A stretch of 64,000 nucleotides of DNA from Rahnella ecdela (GCF_019049625.1 NZ_JAFMOY010000133.1:496001-560000), one strand, 5' to 3'; counted from the stretch's first letter, positions 29,113-40,386 are shown. Translations and numbers: made by a program. Notes: a model not told the origin generated them from the letters alone.

Positions 29113-31710
29113 TTAGACTGCGGTTTGGAAGATCACGCCGTCAGCTTTATCCGTATATTCACTCAGCTTGTCGAAGTTCAGATAACGGTAGGTATCCGCC
29201 GCTGTTTTATCCACTTCAGCCATGTAACCCAGATATTCTTCCGGCGTTGGCAGACGTCCCAACAGGGACGCTACCGCCGCGAGTTCAGCCGATGCCAGAT
29301 ACACATTGGCACCGTTGCCCAGACGGTTCGGGAAGTTACGGGTAGAGGTGGAAACCACGGTAGAACCGTCGGCCACACGCGCCTGGTTACCCATGCACAG
29401 TGAACAGCCCGGAATTTCTACACGCGCACCGCTCTTACCAAAGACGCTGTAATAGCCTTCTTCGGTCAGCTGAGCCGCATCCATTTTGGTCGGTGGCGCA
29501 ACCCACAGACGGGTTGGCAACGCGCCTTTATGGCTGTCCAGAAGTTTACCGGCCGCACGGAAGTGACCAATGTTGGTCATGCAGGAACCGATAAACACTT
29601 CGTCGATTTTGCTGTTCTGAACGGAAGACAGCAGACGCGCATCATCCGGATCGTTTGGCGCACAAAGGATCGGCTCTTTGATGTCAGCCAGATCGATTTC
29701 GATTACCGCCGCATATTCCGCATCGGCATCGGCTTCCAGCAGGTTCGGGTTCGCCAGCCACTCTTCCATGCCCTTGATGCGACGCTCGATGGTACGACGA
29801 TCGCCGTAACCTTCAGAGATCATCCACTTCAGCAGCACGATGTTAGAGCTCAGGTATTCTTTGATCGGCGCCTGATCCAGTTTGATCGTACAACCTGCCG
29901 CTGAACGTTCTGCGGACGCATCCGCCAGTTCAAATGCCTGTTCTACTTTCAATTCCGGCAGACCTTCGATTTCCAGAATACGGCCAGAGAAGAGGTTTTT
30001 CTTACCCTTCTTCTCAACGGTCAAATGACCTTCTTTGATCGCGTAGTAAGGGATCGCGTGAACCAGGTCGCGCAGGGTGATGCCCGGCTGCATTTTGCCT
30101 TTGAAACGCACCAGAACGGATTCCGGCATATCAAGGGGCATCACGCCGGTCGCCGCAGCAAACGCCACCAGACCGGAACCCGCAGGGAAGGAGATCCCGA
30201 TCGGGAAACGGGTATGCGAGTCACCGCCGGTGCCGACAGTGTCCGGCAGCAGCATACGGTTCAGCCATGAGTGGATGATACCGTCACCTGGGCGCAGTGA
30301 AACACCGCCACGGTTCATGATGAAATCAGGCAGCGTGTGGTGCGTGGTCACGTCAACCGGCTTAGGATAAGCGGCGGTATGACAGAATGACTGCATTACC
30401 AGATCTGCTGAGAAGCCCAGACACGCCAGGTCTTTCAGTTCATCACGGGTCATCGGACCGGTGGTGTCCTGAGAACCGACAGAGGTCATTTTTGGTTCGC
30501 AATATTCGTTTGGACGAATACCGGCAACGCCACAGGCGCGGCCCACCATTTTCTGTGCCAGCGAGAAACCTTTGTTGCTTGCGGCAACTGGCTTAGCAAT
30601 ACGGAACACTTCGCTCTGAGGCAGTTTCAGTGACTCACGGGCTTTGGTGGTTAAACCACGACCAATGATCAGCGGAATACGGCCACCGGCACGCACTTCG
30701 TCGAGCAGTACGTCGGTTTTCAGTTCGAAAGTGGCGATGACTTCATTGGTTTCGTGGTTACGCACTTCGCCCTGGTACGGATAGATGTCGATAACATCGC
30801 CCATATTCAGGTCAGAAACGTCCACTTCGATCGGCAGGGCACCGGCATCTTCCATGGTGTTGAAGAAGATTGGCGCGATTTTACCGCCGAGAACCACACC
30901 GCCGCCGCGTTTGTTCGGCACATGAGGAATATCATCGCCCATGAACCACAGCACGGAGTTGGTGGCTGATTTACGTGAGGATCCGGTACCGACTACGTCA
31001 CCTACGTAAGCCAGCGGGAAACCTTTTTTGTTCAGTTCTTCGATTTGCTTAATCGGACCGACGTTTCCAGGTTGATCCGGATGGATACCTTCGCGTTCGT
31101 TTTTCAGCATTGCCAGTGCGTGCAACGGGATATCTGGACGGGACCAGGCATCCGGAGCCGGTGACAAATCATCGGTATTGGTTTCGCCCGTCACTTTAAA
31201 GACAGTGACGGTGATTTTTTCAGCCAGCTGAGGACGCGACAGATACCATTCGGCATCAGCCCATGACTGTAGAATTTTTTTCGCGTATTCGTTGCCGGCG
31301 TGTGCTTTTTCTTCCACATCGTAGAAGTTATCAAACATCAGCAGCGTGTGAGACAGCGCTTTGGCGGCAATAGGTGCCAGCGTTGTGCTATCGAGTGCGT
31401 CAATCAGCGGATGAATGTTGTAACCGCCCTGCATGGTGCCCAGCAGTTCAACGGCTTTTTCAGGAGTGACCAACGGGGAGGTAGTTTCGCCTTTGGCGAC
31501 TGCAGCCAGGAACCCGGCTTTAACATAGGCGGCTTCGTCGACGCCCGGTGGAACACGATTAATCAGCAGGTCTAACAGAGTATCTTCTTCGCCTTTCGGC
31601 GGATTTTTCAGGGACTCAACCAACGCTGCCATCTGTGAAGCATCAAGTGGCTTAGGGACGATGCCCTCTGCAGCACGCTCGGCTACGTGCTTACGGTATT
31701 CTTCTAGCAC
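29113..31710 (-). CDS. acnB: Aconitate hydratase B
   Basis: Main TCA-cycle aconitase: isomerises citrate to isocitrate through a [4Fe-4S] cluster, and in its apo form binds mRNAs. 865 residues, equal to E. coli AcnB. The HEAT-like N-terminal domain is followed by the swivel domain and catalytic domains, the AcnB order. Cluster cysteines lie in GSCMTNIGH and in [12 protein letters not shown]. The protein also belongs to a family that acts on 2-methylaconitate. It is divergent from an IprA-like regulator across a 396-base region with a large inverted repeat in the acnB leader. Confidence 0.97.
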   Translation of the reverse strand: MLEEYRKHVAERAAEGIVPKPLDASQMAALVESLKNPPKGEEDTLLDLLINRVPPGVDEAAYVKAGFLAAVAKGETTSPLVTPEKAVELLGTMQGGYNIHPLIDALDSTTLAPIAAKALSHTLLMFDNFYDVEEKAHAGNEYAKKILQSWADAEWYLSRPQLAEKITVTVFKVTGETNTDDLSPAPDAWSRPDIPLHALAMLKNEREGIHPDQPGNVGPIKQIEELNKKGFPLAYVGDVVGTGSSRKSATNSVLWFMGDDIPHVPNKRGGGVVLGGKIAPIFFNTMEDAGALPIEVDVSDLNMGDVIDIYPYQGEVRNHETNEVIATFELKTDVLLDEVRAGGRIPLIIGRGLTTKARESLKLPQSEVFRIAKPVAASNKGFSLAQKMVGRACGVAGIRPNEYCEPKMTSVGSQDTTGPMTRDELKDLACLGFSADLVMQSFCHTAAYPKPVDVTTHHTLPDFIMNRGGVSLRPGDGIIHSWLNRMLLPDTVGTGGDSHTRFPIGISFPAGSGLVAFAAATGVMPLDMPESVLVRFKGKMQPGITLRDLVHAIPYYAIKEGHLTVEKKGKKNLFSGRILEIEGLPELKVEQAFELADASAERSAAGCTIKLDQAPIKEYLSSNIVLLKWMISEGYGDRRTIERRIKGMEEWLANPNLLEADADAEYAAVIEIDLADIKEPILCAPNDPDDARLLSSVQNSKIDEVFIGSCMTNIGHFRAAGKLLDSHKGALPTRLWVAPPTKMDAAQLTEEGYYSVFGKSGARVEIPGCSLCMGNQARVADGSTVVSTSTRNFPNRLGNGANVYLASAELAAVASLLGRLPTPEEYLGYMAEVDKTAADTYRYLNFDKLSEYTDKADGVIFQTAV

Positions 31711-32106
31711 GACTTTCTCCTCGCTCTCATTGTCATTTATTATGCCTGGCTTCCCTCATCAGACCGGTAGTAATCCTGCAGGGACAGCGGAATATCGGGT
31801 TGTCTGATGAGTCGGGGACACTGCGGGTATGATTGTTTCTTTGTCGGTTTACGACACATCCTGAACCGGAGCACAGTGTCCTTTAGCGCCGAAGCAGCAT
31901 AGCAGGATTTTCAGGGGGTGTTAATCTGTTTACAAAAAAGCAACATTAAATTCTTGCTGAATCGTTAAGGACAAAATTTTCCTTTCCGATATGCCGTAAA
32001 GGCATCGGCTAACGCCTTGCGGAGCGGGCAGATACTGGCGTGAAGATAACGTTTAAATGTTTAAGATTCCTCTACAACCTTATGCCAAACTTGATAGCAT
32101 GAAGCA
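31711..32106. promoter_or_regulatory. Divergent regulatory region acnB/iprA with long inverted repeat
   Basis: No gene seen. A perfect 10-bp inverted repeat CTCATCAGAC (31755-31764) and GTCTGATGAG (31802-31811) encloses 37 bases and would form a large hairpin in the acnB leader RNA, starting about 45 bases upstream of the acnB ATG. The rest is an AT-rich stretch (31920-31990) that probably holds the promoters. No known operator recognised with confidence. Confidence 0.5.
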
Positions 32107-32808
32107 ATGAACGGCGCTCTGACGAGAAACTTATCAAACATGAAGACAAACAGTAATCTTTCAAACAAAGGTAAAAAATCGCCACCGGGTCAAAAACCGT
32201 TAGAAGCCATCACACGCCTGGTTGACGCCTTTCTGCCGCACTCTTCCGCGGTGGTGTCAGACGACGCAAATACCCCTATCACCATGAATGCGGAAGACGG
32301 TCATCAGCAAATCATTTTGCTGTTAGAAGGCGAAATCAAAGTTTATCGTTCCTCAGACAACTTGTTGTACGGTATCGCTACTGCGCCTGCGGTCCTGGGG
32401 TTAATGACCTCTGAATACAGCAGTTCATCCTTTATTTTTAAAGTGAAAAAGGACAGTAAGGTCAGTGCATTATCGCGCGAAACGGCTATCGACCTGATTG
32501 CCGATAACGGACTGGTAAGAGAGCTTATCGCTTACACCACCAGCTTTACCGATTACCGCAGCTACCATTCAGACCTGATGATCAACCGTACCGCGTATGA
32601 CATTATTTGCGGGCTGTTACAGGAAATGGAGCGCTTACCGGAAGAAGTTCGCCGCAAAAACAGCATGGCAAATTTCATTCTGGAACGTTCGAATTTAGCG
32701 CGCAGTGGCGTCATGAAGATTCTGGCGGATTTGCGCGTAGGCGGTTATATCGATATTCAGAACGGAAAACTGATTGCTATCAACAAGCGCCTGCCAGACG
32801 AATACTGA
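32107..32808 (+). CDS. iprA: IprA/YaiV-like CRP-family transcriptional regulator
   Basis: Cyclic-nucleotide-binding-like N-terminal domain plus a C-terminal winged helix (ERSNLARSGVMKILADLRVGGYIDIQNGKLIAINK). 233 residues. It resembles the YaiV/IprA group; Salmonella IprA lowers hydrogen peroxide resistance. The region ending in GYIDIQNGKLIAINKRLP is highly typical of this group. The CRP-type cAMP-contact residues are not evident, so it may respond to another signal or none. An alternative start at 32140 (MKTNSNLS) is possible; the ribosome-binding site is weak for both. Divergent from acnB. Confidence 0.72.
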   Translation: MNGALTRNLSNMKTNSNLSNKGKKSPPGQKPLEAITRLVDAFLPHSSAVVSDDANTPITMNAEDGHQQIILLLEGEIKVYRSSDNLLYGIATAPAVLGLMTSEYSSSSFIFKVKKDSKVSALSRETAIDLIADNGLVRELIAYTTSFTDYRSYHSDLMINRTAYDIICGLLQEMERLPEEVRRKNSMANFILERSNLARSGVMKILADLRVGGYIDIQNGKLIAINKRLPDEY

Positions 32809-32854
32809 TTTTTCGCATTGGATCCCGATGTTCTGCATTGAGTTCCAGACATAA

Positions 32855-32878
32855 AAAACGGCCCCGCGGGGCCGTCTT
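32855..32878. terminator. Bidirectional terminator between iprA and lpdA
   Basis: Self-complementary stem ACGGCCCC-GCGGGGCCGT (32858-32875), flanked by A and T runs. On the minus strand it runs into six U and ends lpdA; on the plus strand it can end iprA. Confidence 0.8.
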
Positions 32879-32903
32879 ATCATCGGAAAGTGAGTTCAGA
32901 AAA

Positions 32904-34328
32904 TTATTTCTTTTTCGCTTTCGGATTTGGCAGGTCAGTAATGCTGCCTTCGTAGATTTCTGCTGCCAGACCCACGGACTCATGCAGAGTCGGGTGAGCA
33001 TGGATGGTCAGCGCGATATCTTCTGCATCACAACCCATCTCGATAGCCAGACCGATTTCACCCAGCAGCTCGCCGCCGTTGGTACCGACAATCGCACCAC
33101 CGATAACACGGTGAGATTCTTTGTCGAAGATCAGTTTGGTCATACCGTCTGCACAGTCGGAAGCAATAGCACGGCCAGAAGCTGCCCACGGGAAGGTGGC
33201 GGTTTCGTAGCTGATGCCTTTTTCTTTCGCTTCTTTCTCAGTCAGGCCAACCCAGGCAACTTCTGGCTCAGTGTAAGCAATGGATGGAATGACTTTCGGG
33301 TCGAAGTAATGTTTCTTGCCGGAGATAACTTCGGCAGCCACGTGGCCTTCGTGAACACCTTTGTGCGCCAGCATTGGCTGACCGACGATGTCGCCGATAG
33401 CAAAGATGTGTGGCACGTTGGTGCGCATTTGTTTGTCGACGTGGATGAAACCACGGTCGTCAACTTCAATGCCCGCAGCGCCCGCTTCCAGCAGCTTACC
33501 GTTAGGAACACGGCCGATAGCGACCAGCACGGCGTCATAACGCTGTGGTTCCGCAGGGGCTTTTTTGCCTTCCATTGTGACGTAGATGCCGTCTTCTTTA
33601 GCTTCTACCGCTGTCACTTTGGTTTCCAGCATCAGGTTGAATTGCTTGCTGATTTTCTTGGTGAAGACTTTCACCACGTCTTTGTCAGCCGCAGGAATAA
33701 CCTGATCGAACATTTCTACCACGTCAATCTGAGAACCCAGCGCGTGGTAAACGGTGCCCATTTCCAGACCAATGATACCGCCACCCATCACGAGCAGACG
33801 TTCAGGAACAGTTTTCAGTTCCAGCGCATCGGTAGAATCCCATACACGCGGGTCATCATGTGGAATGAATGGCAGTTTGATTGGACGGGAGCCCGCTGCA
33901 ATGATGGCATTGTCGAAAGTGATGGTCGTAGGACCGTTTTCGCCTTCAACAACCAGAGTATTTGCGCCAGTAAATTTGCCCAAGCCGTTCACGACTTTGA
34001 CTTTACGGCCTTTCGCCATACCTGCCAGACCACCGGTCAGCTGGTTGATGACTTTTTCTTTCCAGACACGAACTTTGTCGATGTCAGTTTTCGGCTCACC
34101 GAAAACAATACCGTGTTCTGCCAGTGCTTTTGCTTCAGAGATCACTTTCGCGACGTGCAGCAGAGCTTTAGAAGGGATACAACCTACGTTCAGGCACACG
34201 CCACCGAGAGTGGAATAACGCTCAACCAGAACGGTTTCAAGACCTAAATCAGCGCAACGGAAAGCAGCAGAATAGCCCGCAGGGCCAGCCCCAAGTACCA
34301 CGACCTGAGTTTTAATTTCAGTACTCAT
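32904..34328 (-). CDS. lpdA: Dihydrolipoyl dehydrogenase (E3)
   Basis: FAD enzyme that reoxidises dihydrolipoyl groups with NAD+, shared by the pyruvate and 2-oxoglutarate dehydrogenases and the glycine cleavage system. 474 residues from the second of two adjacent ATGs (34328), which lies 5 bases from AAGAGG and matches E. coli Lpd. The FAD motif is GAGPAGYSAAF, the redox-active disulfide is C45-C50 (GGVCLNVGC), and the NAD motif is GGGIIGLEMG. The His-Pro dyad is in HAHPTLHE. A terminator separates it from aceF, so it has its own promoter as well as read-through from the operon. Confidence 0.97.
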   Translation of the reverse strand: MSTEIKTQVVVLGAGPAGYSAAFRCADLGLETVLVERYSTLGGVCLNVGCIPSKALLHVAKVISEAKALAEHGIVFGEPKTDIDKVRVWKEKVINQLTGGLAGMAKGRKVKVVNGLGKFTGANTLVVEGENGPTTITFDNAIIAAGSRPIKLPFIPHDDPRVWDSTDALELKTVPERLLVMGGGIIGLEMGTVYHALGSQIDVVEMFDQVIPAADKDVVKVFTKKISKQFNLMLETKVTAVEAKEDGIYVTMEGKKAPAEPQRYDAVLVAIGRVPNGKLLEAGAAGIEVDDRGFIHVDKQMRTNVPHIFAIGDIVGQPMLAHKGVHEGHVAAEVISGKKHYFDPKVIPSIAYTEPEVAWVGLTEKEAKEKGISYETATFPWAASGRAIASDCADGMTKLIFDKESHRVIGGAIVGTNGGELLGEIGLAIEMGCDAEDIALTIHAHPTLHESVGLAAEIYEGSITDLPNPKAKKK

Positions 34329-34510
34329 CATGACCTCTTAATTTATGTCCGGCGGGTCTGACGTCATTTTTATGTCGCAACGCCCATCATCCACCGGGTC
34401 GTTCTATCCGCCCGCAGTTTACAAAATTGTTAACAAATTTGAAACAACAAACGGCATACGATTTGTGCTTAGCGCCCGAAAATCCCAAACAGCACGAAGA
34501 GATTATCTGA

Positions 34511-34538
34511 AAAAAGCCGGCCGATTGGCCGGCTTTTC
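34511..34538 (-). terminator. Terminator between aceF and lpdA
   Basis: Perfect 7-bp stem GCCGGCC/GGCCGGC with a 4-base loop, running into six U on the minus strand directly after the aceF stop. It allows separate control of lpdA, which other dehydrogenase complexes also need. Confidence 0.8.
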
Positions 34539-34540
34539 GC

Positions 34541-36445
34541 TTACATCACCAGACGGCGAATGTCAGACAACACGTTGTTGATGATGGTGATGAAACGCGC
34601 ACCATCGGCACCGTCAATAACACGGTGGTCGAAGGAGAGCGACATTGGCATCATCAGACGCGGTGTGAACTCTTTACCGTTCCAGACTGGCTCGATAGCA
34701 GACTTGGAAACACCGAGGATAGCCACTTCCGGCGCGTTAACGATTGGCGCGAAGTGGGTCGTCCCGATACCACCGAGACTGGAGATAGTGAAGCAACCGC
34801 CCTGCATTTCGCCAGCAGTCAGCTTACCGTCACGGGCTTTCTTGGAGATAGCCATCAGCTCACGGGACAACTCGGCGATGCCTTTCTTGTTCACGTCTTT
34901 GAAGACCGGAACAACCAGACCGTTTGGCGTATCAACCGCCACACCGATGTTGATGTATTTTTTCAGTGTCAGTTTCTGACCATCTTCAGACAGTGAACTG
35001 TTGAAACGTGGCATCTGCTCAAGCGCAGCGGCAACGGCTTTCATGATGAAGACCACTGGTGTGAATTTCACGTCCAGTTTGCGTTTAGCGGCTTCATCGT
35101 TCTGCTGTTTACGGAACGCTTCCAGCTCAGTGATATCGGTTTTGTCGAAGTGCGTAACGTGCGGGATCATCACCCAGTTACGGCTCAGGTTCGCACCAGA
35201 GATTTTCTGAATACGGCCCAGTTCGACTTCTTCAATCTCACCGAACTTGCTGAAGTCAACTTTCGGCCAAGGCAGCATGCCCGGCAGACCGCCACCCGTT
35301 GCTGCTGCCGGAGCGGCTTCAGCACGTTTGACTGCGTCTTTCACGTAAGTTTGAACGTCTTCGCGCAGGATACGACCTTTACGGCCAGTCCCTTTGACTT
35401 TCGCCAGGTTTATGCCGAACTCACGGGCCAGACGACGGATAACCGGCGTGGCGTGAACGTAAGCGTCGTTCTCAGCGAATTCGCCTTTGCTCGCGGCTGA
35501 AGCAGCAGGGGCAGCCGCTTTCTGTTCCTGTTTCGCAGGAGCAGCCGCTTCTTCTTTCTTAGCCGCCGGAGCAGCAGGCGCAGCGCCTTCTACTTCGAAG
35601 ACCATGATCAGAGAGCCGGTGCTGACTTTGTCGCCCGCAGCGATTTTGATTTCTTTCACGGTACCCGCGAACGGTGCCGGGACTTCCATTGAAGCTTTAT
35701 CGCCTTCAACGGTGATCAGTGACTGTTCTGCACTGATTTTGTCGCCAACTTTAACCATGATTTCAGTGACTTCAACTTCGTCGCCACCGATATCTGGTAC
35801 GTTCACTTCTTTACTGCCGGACTGAGCCGGAGCTGCCGGAGCCGCGTCTGATTTAGTTTCTGCTGCTGCGGCCGGTGCTGCTGCACCAGAACCTGCAACT
35901 TCGAAGACCATGATCAGAGAACCAGTGCTGACTTTGTCGCCCGCAGCGATTTTGATTTCTTTCACTTTGCCCGCGAACGGTGCAGGGACTTCCATAGAGG
36001 CTTTATCGCCTTCTACGGTGATCAGCGATTGTTCAGCTGTCACGGTGTCGCCTACTTTTACCATGATTTCAGTGACTTCAACTTCGTCGCCACCGATATC
36101 AGGCACGTTCACTTCTTTGCTTTCGCTGGAAGCAGGCGCAGCAGCAGCGTTCTCTTGAACATTAGCTTCTGCTTTGGCTTCCTGTTTAGCAGGTGCTGCA
36201 TCAGCAGCACCGTCAGCAGCTTCAAAGATCATAATCAGTTTGCCGGTTTCGACGGTATCGCCGACCGCAACTTTAATTTCTTTGACCACGCCAGCCTGTG
36301 GAGAAGGCACTTCCATAGAAGCTTTGTCGCCTTCAACGGTGATCAGCGATTGTTCAACTTCAACCTTATCGCCCACCTTCACCATAATTTCGGTGACTTC
36401 CACTGCATCTGCACCGATGTCCGGTACGTTAATTTCAATAGCCAT
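34541..36445 (-). CDS. aceF: Pyruvate dehydrogenase E2, dihydrolipoyl acetyltransferase
   Basis: Core of the PDH complex: moves acetyl groups from E1 to CoA on swinging lipoyl arms. 634 residues (E. coli 630). Three lipoyl domains carry the lipoylation motif DKASMEVP with Lys41, Lys148 and Lys250, joined by Ala/Pro-rich flexible linkers. The E1/E3-binding domain (about 320-365) and the catalytic domain follow, with the active-site His607 in [13 protein letters not shown]. The second and third lipoyl modules are nearly identical in DNA, so recombination between them is possible. Follows aceE by 13 bases. Confidence 0.97.
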   Translation of the reverse strand: MAIEINVPDIGADAVEVTEIMVKVGDKVEVEQSLITVEGDKASMEVPSPQAGVVKEIKVAVGDTVETGKLIMIFEAADGAADAAPAKQEAKAEANVQENAAAAPASSESKEVNVPDIGGDEVEVTEIMVKVGDTVTAEQSLITVEGDKASMEVPAPFAGKVKEIKIAAGDKVSTGSLIMVFEVAGSGAAAPAAAAETKSDAAPAAPAQSGSKEVNVPDIGGDEVEVTEIMVKVGDKISAEQSLITVEGDKASMEVPAPFAGTVKEIKIAAGDKVSTGSLIMVFEVEGAAPAAPAAKKEEAAAPAKQEQKAAAPAASAASKGEFAENDAYVHATPVIRRLAREFGINLAKVKGTGRKGRILREDVQTYVKDAVKRAEAAPAAATGGGLPGMLPWPKVDFSKFGEIEEVELGRIQKISGANLSRNWVMIPHVTHFDKTDITELEAFRKQQNDEAAKRKLDVKFTPVVFIMKAVAAALEQMPRFNSSLSEDGQKLTLKKYINIGVAVDTPNGLVVPVFKDVNKKGIAELSRELMAISKKARDGKLTAGEMQGGCFTISSLGGIGTTHFAPIVNAPEVAILGVSKSAIEPVWNGKEFTPRLMMPMSLSFDHRVIDGADGARFITIINNVLSDIRRLVM

Positions 36446-36458
36446 CTGTCTTTACCTC

Positions 36459-39122
36459 TTATGCCAGACGCGGGTTAACTTTTTCAGGGTTGATATCGAA
36501 TTTCTTAATGGCTTCTGCCACTACAGACGTTTCGATTTCACCGCGTTTAGCCAATTCACCCAGCGCAGCAACCACAACGTAGGAAGCATCCACTTCGAAG
36601 TGGTGACGCAGGTTTTCGCGGCTGTCTGAACGACCGAAGCCGTCAGTACCCAGTACACGATAATCGCTGGCCGGAACGTAAGTACGAACCTGTTCAGCAA
36701 ACAGTTTCATATAATCGGTAGACGCAACCGCTGGCGCGTCGCTCATCACCTGGGCGATGTACGGGACACGTGGCGTTTCGGTTGGGTGCAGCATGTTCCA
36801 GCGCTCACAGTCCTGACCGTCACGGGCCAGTTCAGTGAAGGAAGTCACGCTGTATACGTCAGAACCTACGCCGTAGTCTTTGGACAGGATTTCAGCCGCT
36901 TCACGAACGTGACGCAGGATAGAACCGGAGCCCAGCAACTGTACTTTACCTTTGCTACCTTCCAGAGTGTCTAGCTTGTAGATACCCTTACGGATGCCTT
37001 CTTCCGCGCCTTCTGGCATGGCTGGCATATGGTAGTTTTCGTTCAGCGTGGTGATGTAGTAGTAGACGTTTTCCTGCGCGTCGCCGTACATACGAACCAG
37101 ACCGTCATGCATGATGACAGCAACTTCGTAAGCGTAAGACGGATCGTAAGAAATACAGTTCGGGATAGTCAGAGACTGAATGTGGCTGTGACCATCTTCG
37201 TGCTGCAAACCTTCGCCGTTCAGGGTTGTACGACCTGAAGTACCGCCGATCAGGAAGCCACGCGCCTGTTGGTCACCCGCTGCCCAGCACAGGTCGCCGA
37301 TACGCTGGAAACCGAACATGGAGTAGTAGATGTAGAACGGGATCATTGGCAGATCATTGGTGCTGTAAGAAGTCGCTGCGGCGAGCCATGAAGAAGCGGC
37401 GCCCAGTTCGTTGATACCTTCCTGCAGGATCTGACCTTTCTCGTCTTCTTTATAGTAAGCAACCTGCTCACGGTCCTGCGGGGTATACTGCTGGCCGTTC
37501 GGGCTGTAAATACCAATCTGACGGAACAGACCTTCCATACCGAATGTACGCGCTTCATCGGCGATGATCGGGACCAGACGGTCTTTAATGGAGTCGTTTT
37601 TCAGCATCACGTTCAGGGCACGGACGAAAGCGATAGTGGTAGAGATCTCTTTCTTCTGCTCTTCAAGCAGTTGTGAGAAGTCTTCCAGTTTCGGCATTTC
37701 CAGCTTCTGAGTGAAGTTTGGCAGACGAGACGGCAGGTAGCCTTTCAGCGCAGCACGACGCTCATGCAGGTATTTGTATTCTGCAGAGTCTTTTTCCAGA
37801 GTGATGTATGGCAGTTTTTCCAGATTTTCATCGGTAACCGGCACGCTGAAACGATCACGGATATAGCGCACGCCATCCATGTTCATTTTCTTCACCTGGT
37901 GAGCAATGTTTTTGCCTTCGGCTGCGTCGCCCATGCCATAACCTTTAATGGTATGCGCAAGGATAACGGTCGGCTGGCCTTTGGTGTTCTGCGCTTTGTT
38001 CAGTGCAGCGAAGACTTTCTTCGGATCATGGCCGCCACGGTTAAGCGCCCAGATTTCGTCGTCGGTCATATCTTTGACCAGAGCGGCGGTTTCAGGGTAT
38101 TTACCGAAGAAGTGTTCACGAACGTATTTGCCGTCACGAGACTTGAAGGTCTGGTAGTCGCCATCAACGGTTTCGTTCATCAGCTGGATCAGTTTACCGC
38201 TGGTATCTTTACGCAGCAGCTCATCCCAACGGTTGCCCCAAATCACTTTAATCACGTTCCAGCCAGCGCCTGCAAAGATGCCGTCCAGTTCGTTGATGAT
38301 TTTGCCGTTACCGGTTACCGGGCCATCAAGACGCTGTAAGTTACAGTTGATGATGAAGCAGAGGTTGTCCAGTTTCTCACGGGTGGCGATAGTGATCGCA
38401 CCTTTGGATTCTGGTTCGTCCATTTCACCGTCGCCCAGGAACGCGTAAACGCGCTGTGCGGAGGTGTCTTTCAGACCACGGTGTTCCAGATATTTCAGGA
38501 ACTTAGCCTGATAGATAGCACCGATAGGGCCCAGACCCATGGAAACGGTCGGGAACTGCCAGAATTCTGGCATCAGTTTAGGGTGCGGATAAGAAGACAG
38601 ACCTTTACCGTGAACTTCCTGACGGAAATTGTTCATCTGGTCTTCAGTCAGGCGGCCTTCAAGGAAAGCACGTGCGTAAACGCCCGGAGAGATGTGGCCC
38701 TGGAAGTACACCAGATCGCCGCCGTCTTTTTCGTTGCGTGCGCGGAAGAAGTGGTTGAAGCACACTTCGTACACGGTCGCAGAAGACTGGAAGGAAGCCA
38801 TGTGGCCACCGAGTTCCAGGTCTTTCTTGGACGCACGCAGAACGGTCATGATGGCGTTCCAGCGGATAGCGGTACGAATATTACGTTCCAGCTCCAGGTT
38901 ACCCGGGTACTCAGGTTCGTCTTCAACAGCGATGGTATTGACGTAGTTACGGCTGGCCGCACCAGCAGCGACGCTCACGCCGCCCTTACGCGCTTCGCTA
39001 AGAACCTGATCGATCAGGAACTGTGCACGCTCAACACCTTCTTCACGGATGACCGATTCGATCGCTTGTAGCCAGTCGCGAGTTTCGATCGGATCCACGT
39101 CATTATTTACACGTTCTGACAT
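36459..39122 (-). CDS. aceE: Pyruvate dehydrogenase E1
   Basis: Thiamine-diphosphate enzyme that decarboxylates pyruvate and acetylates lipoyl groups on AceF. 887 residues, equal to E. coli AceE (homodimeric type). The TPP-binding motif GDGEMDEPE followed by FIINCNLQ is present, as are HISPGVYARAF (with the active-site His region) and LGTDGFGRSDSRENLRHHF near the C-terminus. Transcribed from the pdhR side; the 162-base gap (39123-39284) could hold a second promoter. Confidence 0.97.
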   Translation of the reverse strand: MSERVNNDVDPIETRDWLQAIESVIREEGVERAQFLIDQVLSEARKGGVSVAAGAASRNYVNTIAVEDEPEYPGNLELERNIRTAIRWNAIMTVLRASKKDLELGGHMASFQSSATVYEVCFNHFFRARNEKDGGDLVYFQGHISPGVYARAFLEGRLTEDQMNNFRQEVHGKGLSSYPHPKLMPEFWQFPTVSMGLGPIGAIYQAKFLKYLEHRGLKDTSAQRVYAFLGDGEMDEPESKGAITIATREKLDNLCFIINCNLQRLDGPVTGNGKIINELDGIFAGAGWNVIKVIWGNRWDELLRKDTSGKLIQLMNETVDGDYQTFKSRDGKYVREHFFGKYPETAALVKDMTDDEIWALNRGGHDPKKVFAALNKAQNTKGQPTVILAHTIKGYGMGDAAEGKNIAHQVKKMNMDGVRYIRDRFSVPVTDENLEKLPYITLEKDSAEYKYLHERRAALKGYLPSRLPNFTQKLEMPKLEDFSQLLEEQKKEISTTIAFVRALNVMLKNDSIKDRLVPIIADEARTFGMEGLFRQIGIYSPNGQQYTPQDREQVAYYKEDEKGQILQEGINELGAASSWLAAATSYSTNDLPMIPFYIYYSMFGFQRIGDLCWAAGDQQARGFLIGGTSGRTTLNGEGLQHEDGHSHIQSLTIPNCISYDPSYAYEVAVIMHDGLVRMYGDAQENVYYYITTLNENYHMPAMPEGAEEGIRKGIYKLDTLEGSKGKVQLLGSGSILRHVREAAEILSKDYGVGSDVYSVTSFTELARDGQDCERWNMLHPTETPRVPYIAQVMSDAPAVASTDYMKLFAEQVRTYVPASDYRVLGTDGFGRSDSRENLRHHFEVDASYVVVAALGELAKRGEIETSVVAEAIKKFDINPEKVNPRLA

Positions 39123-39284
39123 GGTGCTTTTCCTTATCTGTATCTAATACGTTGGTTTATCTGGAGCCTGTCTTCCTGCGCTCTTTCTAAAACGATCATC
39201 GTGATGAGAAAGCACACGAAGACAGGCCCGTCATGTAGTTGCCGTGAACCTTCAAATGAAGGCTCTAAAAATTAACCTCTTGGG

Positions 39285-40055
39285 TTAACTTTCATCTTTT
39301 CGTTGCTGGAGCCGTCGTAAAGACCGATCCCGCCGGGTGTGTTCCCTGCTGAGATCCAGCAAAACTTCTTCAATGAACGCCAGGTGACGGTGAGATGCGG
39401 CACGCGCTATTTCTGGTTCCCGTGCAACAATCGCCTCGAAAATACTGGCGCGGTGGTTGCTAACCGTCGCCAACATTTCGCGGCGTGAGTATAGCAATTC
39501 AAAGTTCTGTCGAACGTTCTTCTCAAGCATCGGTCCCATACAGCGAACCAGATGCAGCAGCACGACATTATGCGCTGCTTCTGTTACAGCAACCTGATAC
39601 TGCATGACCGCATCGGCTTCTGCGTCCAGGTCCCCGCTGTCTTGTGCGGTCTGAATGACCACATGACAATCGCGAATGCGCTGCAAATCTTCCTCTGTAC
39701 CACGAAGCGCCGCGTAATAGGCAGCGATCCCTTCAAGGGCATGGCGTGTTTCAAGGAGATCGAATTGTGATTCAGGATGGTCGGCCAGTAATTCGGCAAG
39801 CGGGTCACTCACGCTTTGCCAGAGATTACTTTGTACGAAAGTACCACCACCCTGACGGCGCAGGAGTAGCCCCTTCCCTTCCAGGCTTTGGATTGCCTCT
39901 CGCAGAGAAGGTCGCGATACATCAAACTGTTTGGCCAGTTCGCGCTCTGGCGGAAGCTTTTCCCCGGGTCTCAAGGTGCCTTCGAGGATCAGGAACTCAA
40001 GTTGCTGCTCGATCACATCGGATAACTTAGGCTGTCGGATTTTGCTGTAAGCCAT
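39285..40055 (-). CDS. pdhR: PdhR, pyruvate-responsive GntR-family repressor
   Basis: Represses its own operon and other genes of central and respiratory metabolism when pyruvate is low; pyruvate releases it. 256 residues (E. coli 254). The winged-helix domain is typical GntR ([47 protein letters not shown]), followed by an all-helical FadR-type ligand-binding domain. First gene of pdhR-aceE-aceF(-lpdA), with a perfect PdhR operator in front. Confidence 0.96.
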   Translation of the reverse strand: MAYSKIRQPKLSDVIEQQLEFLILEGTLRPGEKLPPERELAKQFDVSRPSLREAIQSLEGKGLLLRRQGGGTFVQSNLWQSVSDPLAELLADHPESQFDLLETRHALEGIAAYYAALRGTEEDLQRIRDCHVVIQTAQDSGDLDAEADAVMQYQVAVTEAAHNVVLLHLVRCMGPMLEKNVRQNFELLYSRREMLATVSNHRASIFEAIVAREPEIARAASHRHLAFIEEVLLDLSREHTRRDRSLRRLQQRKDES

Positions 40056-40102
40056 ATATGTGCTGTTCTCTGCGAGTAGCGACTCTGTAAGTTGCCGGAG
40101 TC

Positions 40103-40119
40103 AATTGGTAATACCAATT
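40103..40119. promoter_or_regulatory. PdhR operator
   Basis: The 17-base perfect palindrome AATTGGTAATACCAATT matches the PdhR consensus (ATTGGTnnnACCAAT). It lies 48 bases upstream of the pdhR ATG, so autoregulation of the operon is expected. Confidence 0.9.
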
Positions 40120-40386
40120 TAAAAAACGTGGCCGTAAAGTAACAAAGTATTCACCTTGTGTCCATATGGCTACCCAGTAAATGCGTCGACCCCGCACAAT
40201 TTAACAAATTCTTATCATTTATCTTTTTTACCCAGCCTCAGATCACATTTTTTAGATCCTGAACAATTTTCCAGTCAATTTGGCTATTTGTTATGCAGAT
40301 GATGCATAAACCCCGTGCAAACCATTGCGCATACCACTATTCTTGGCCGAACGGTAGATGATGCTGATTTTTAGGCACAATCCAGC

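Noticed and set aside
32607-34247. 546-codon open frame on the plus strand opposite lpdA
   Set aside because: It lies fully antisense to the clear lpdA gene and overlaps the iprA 3' end; its composition is that of a reverse-strand shadow.
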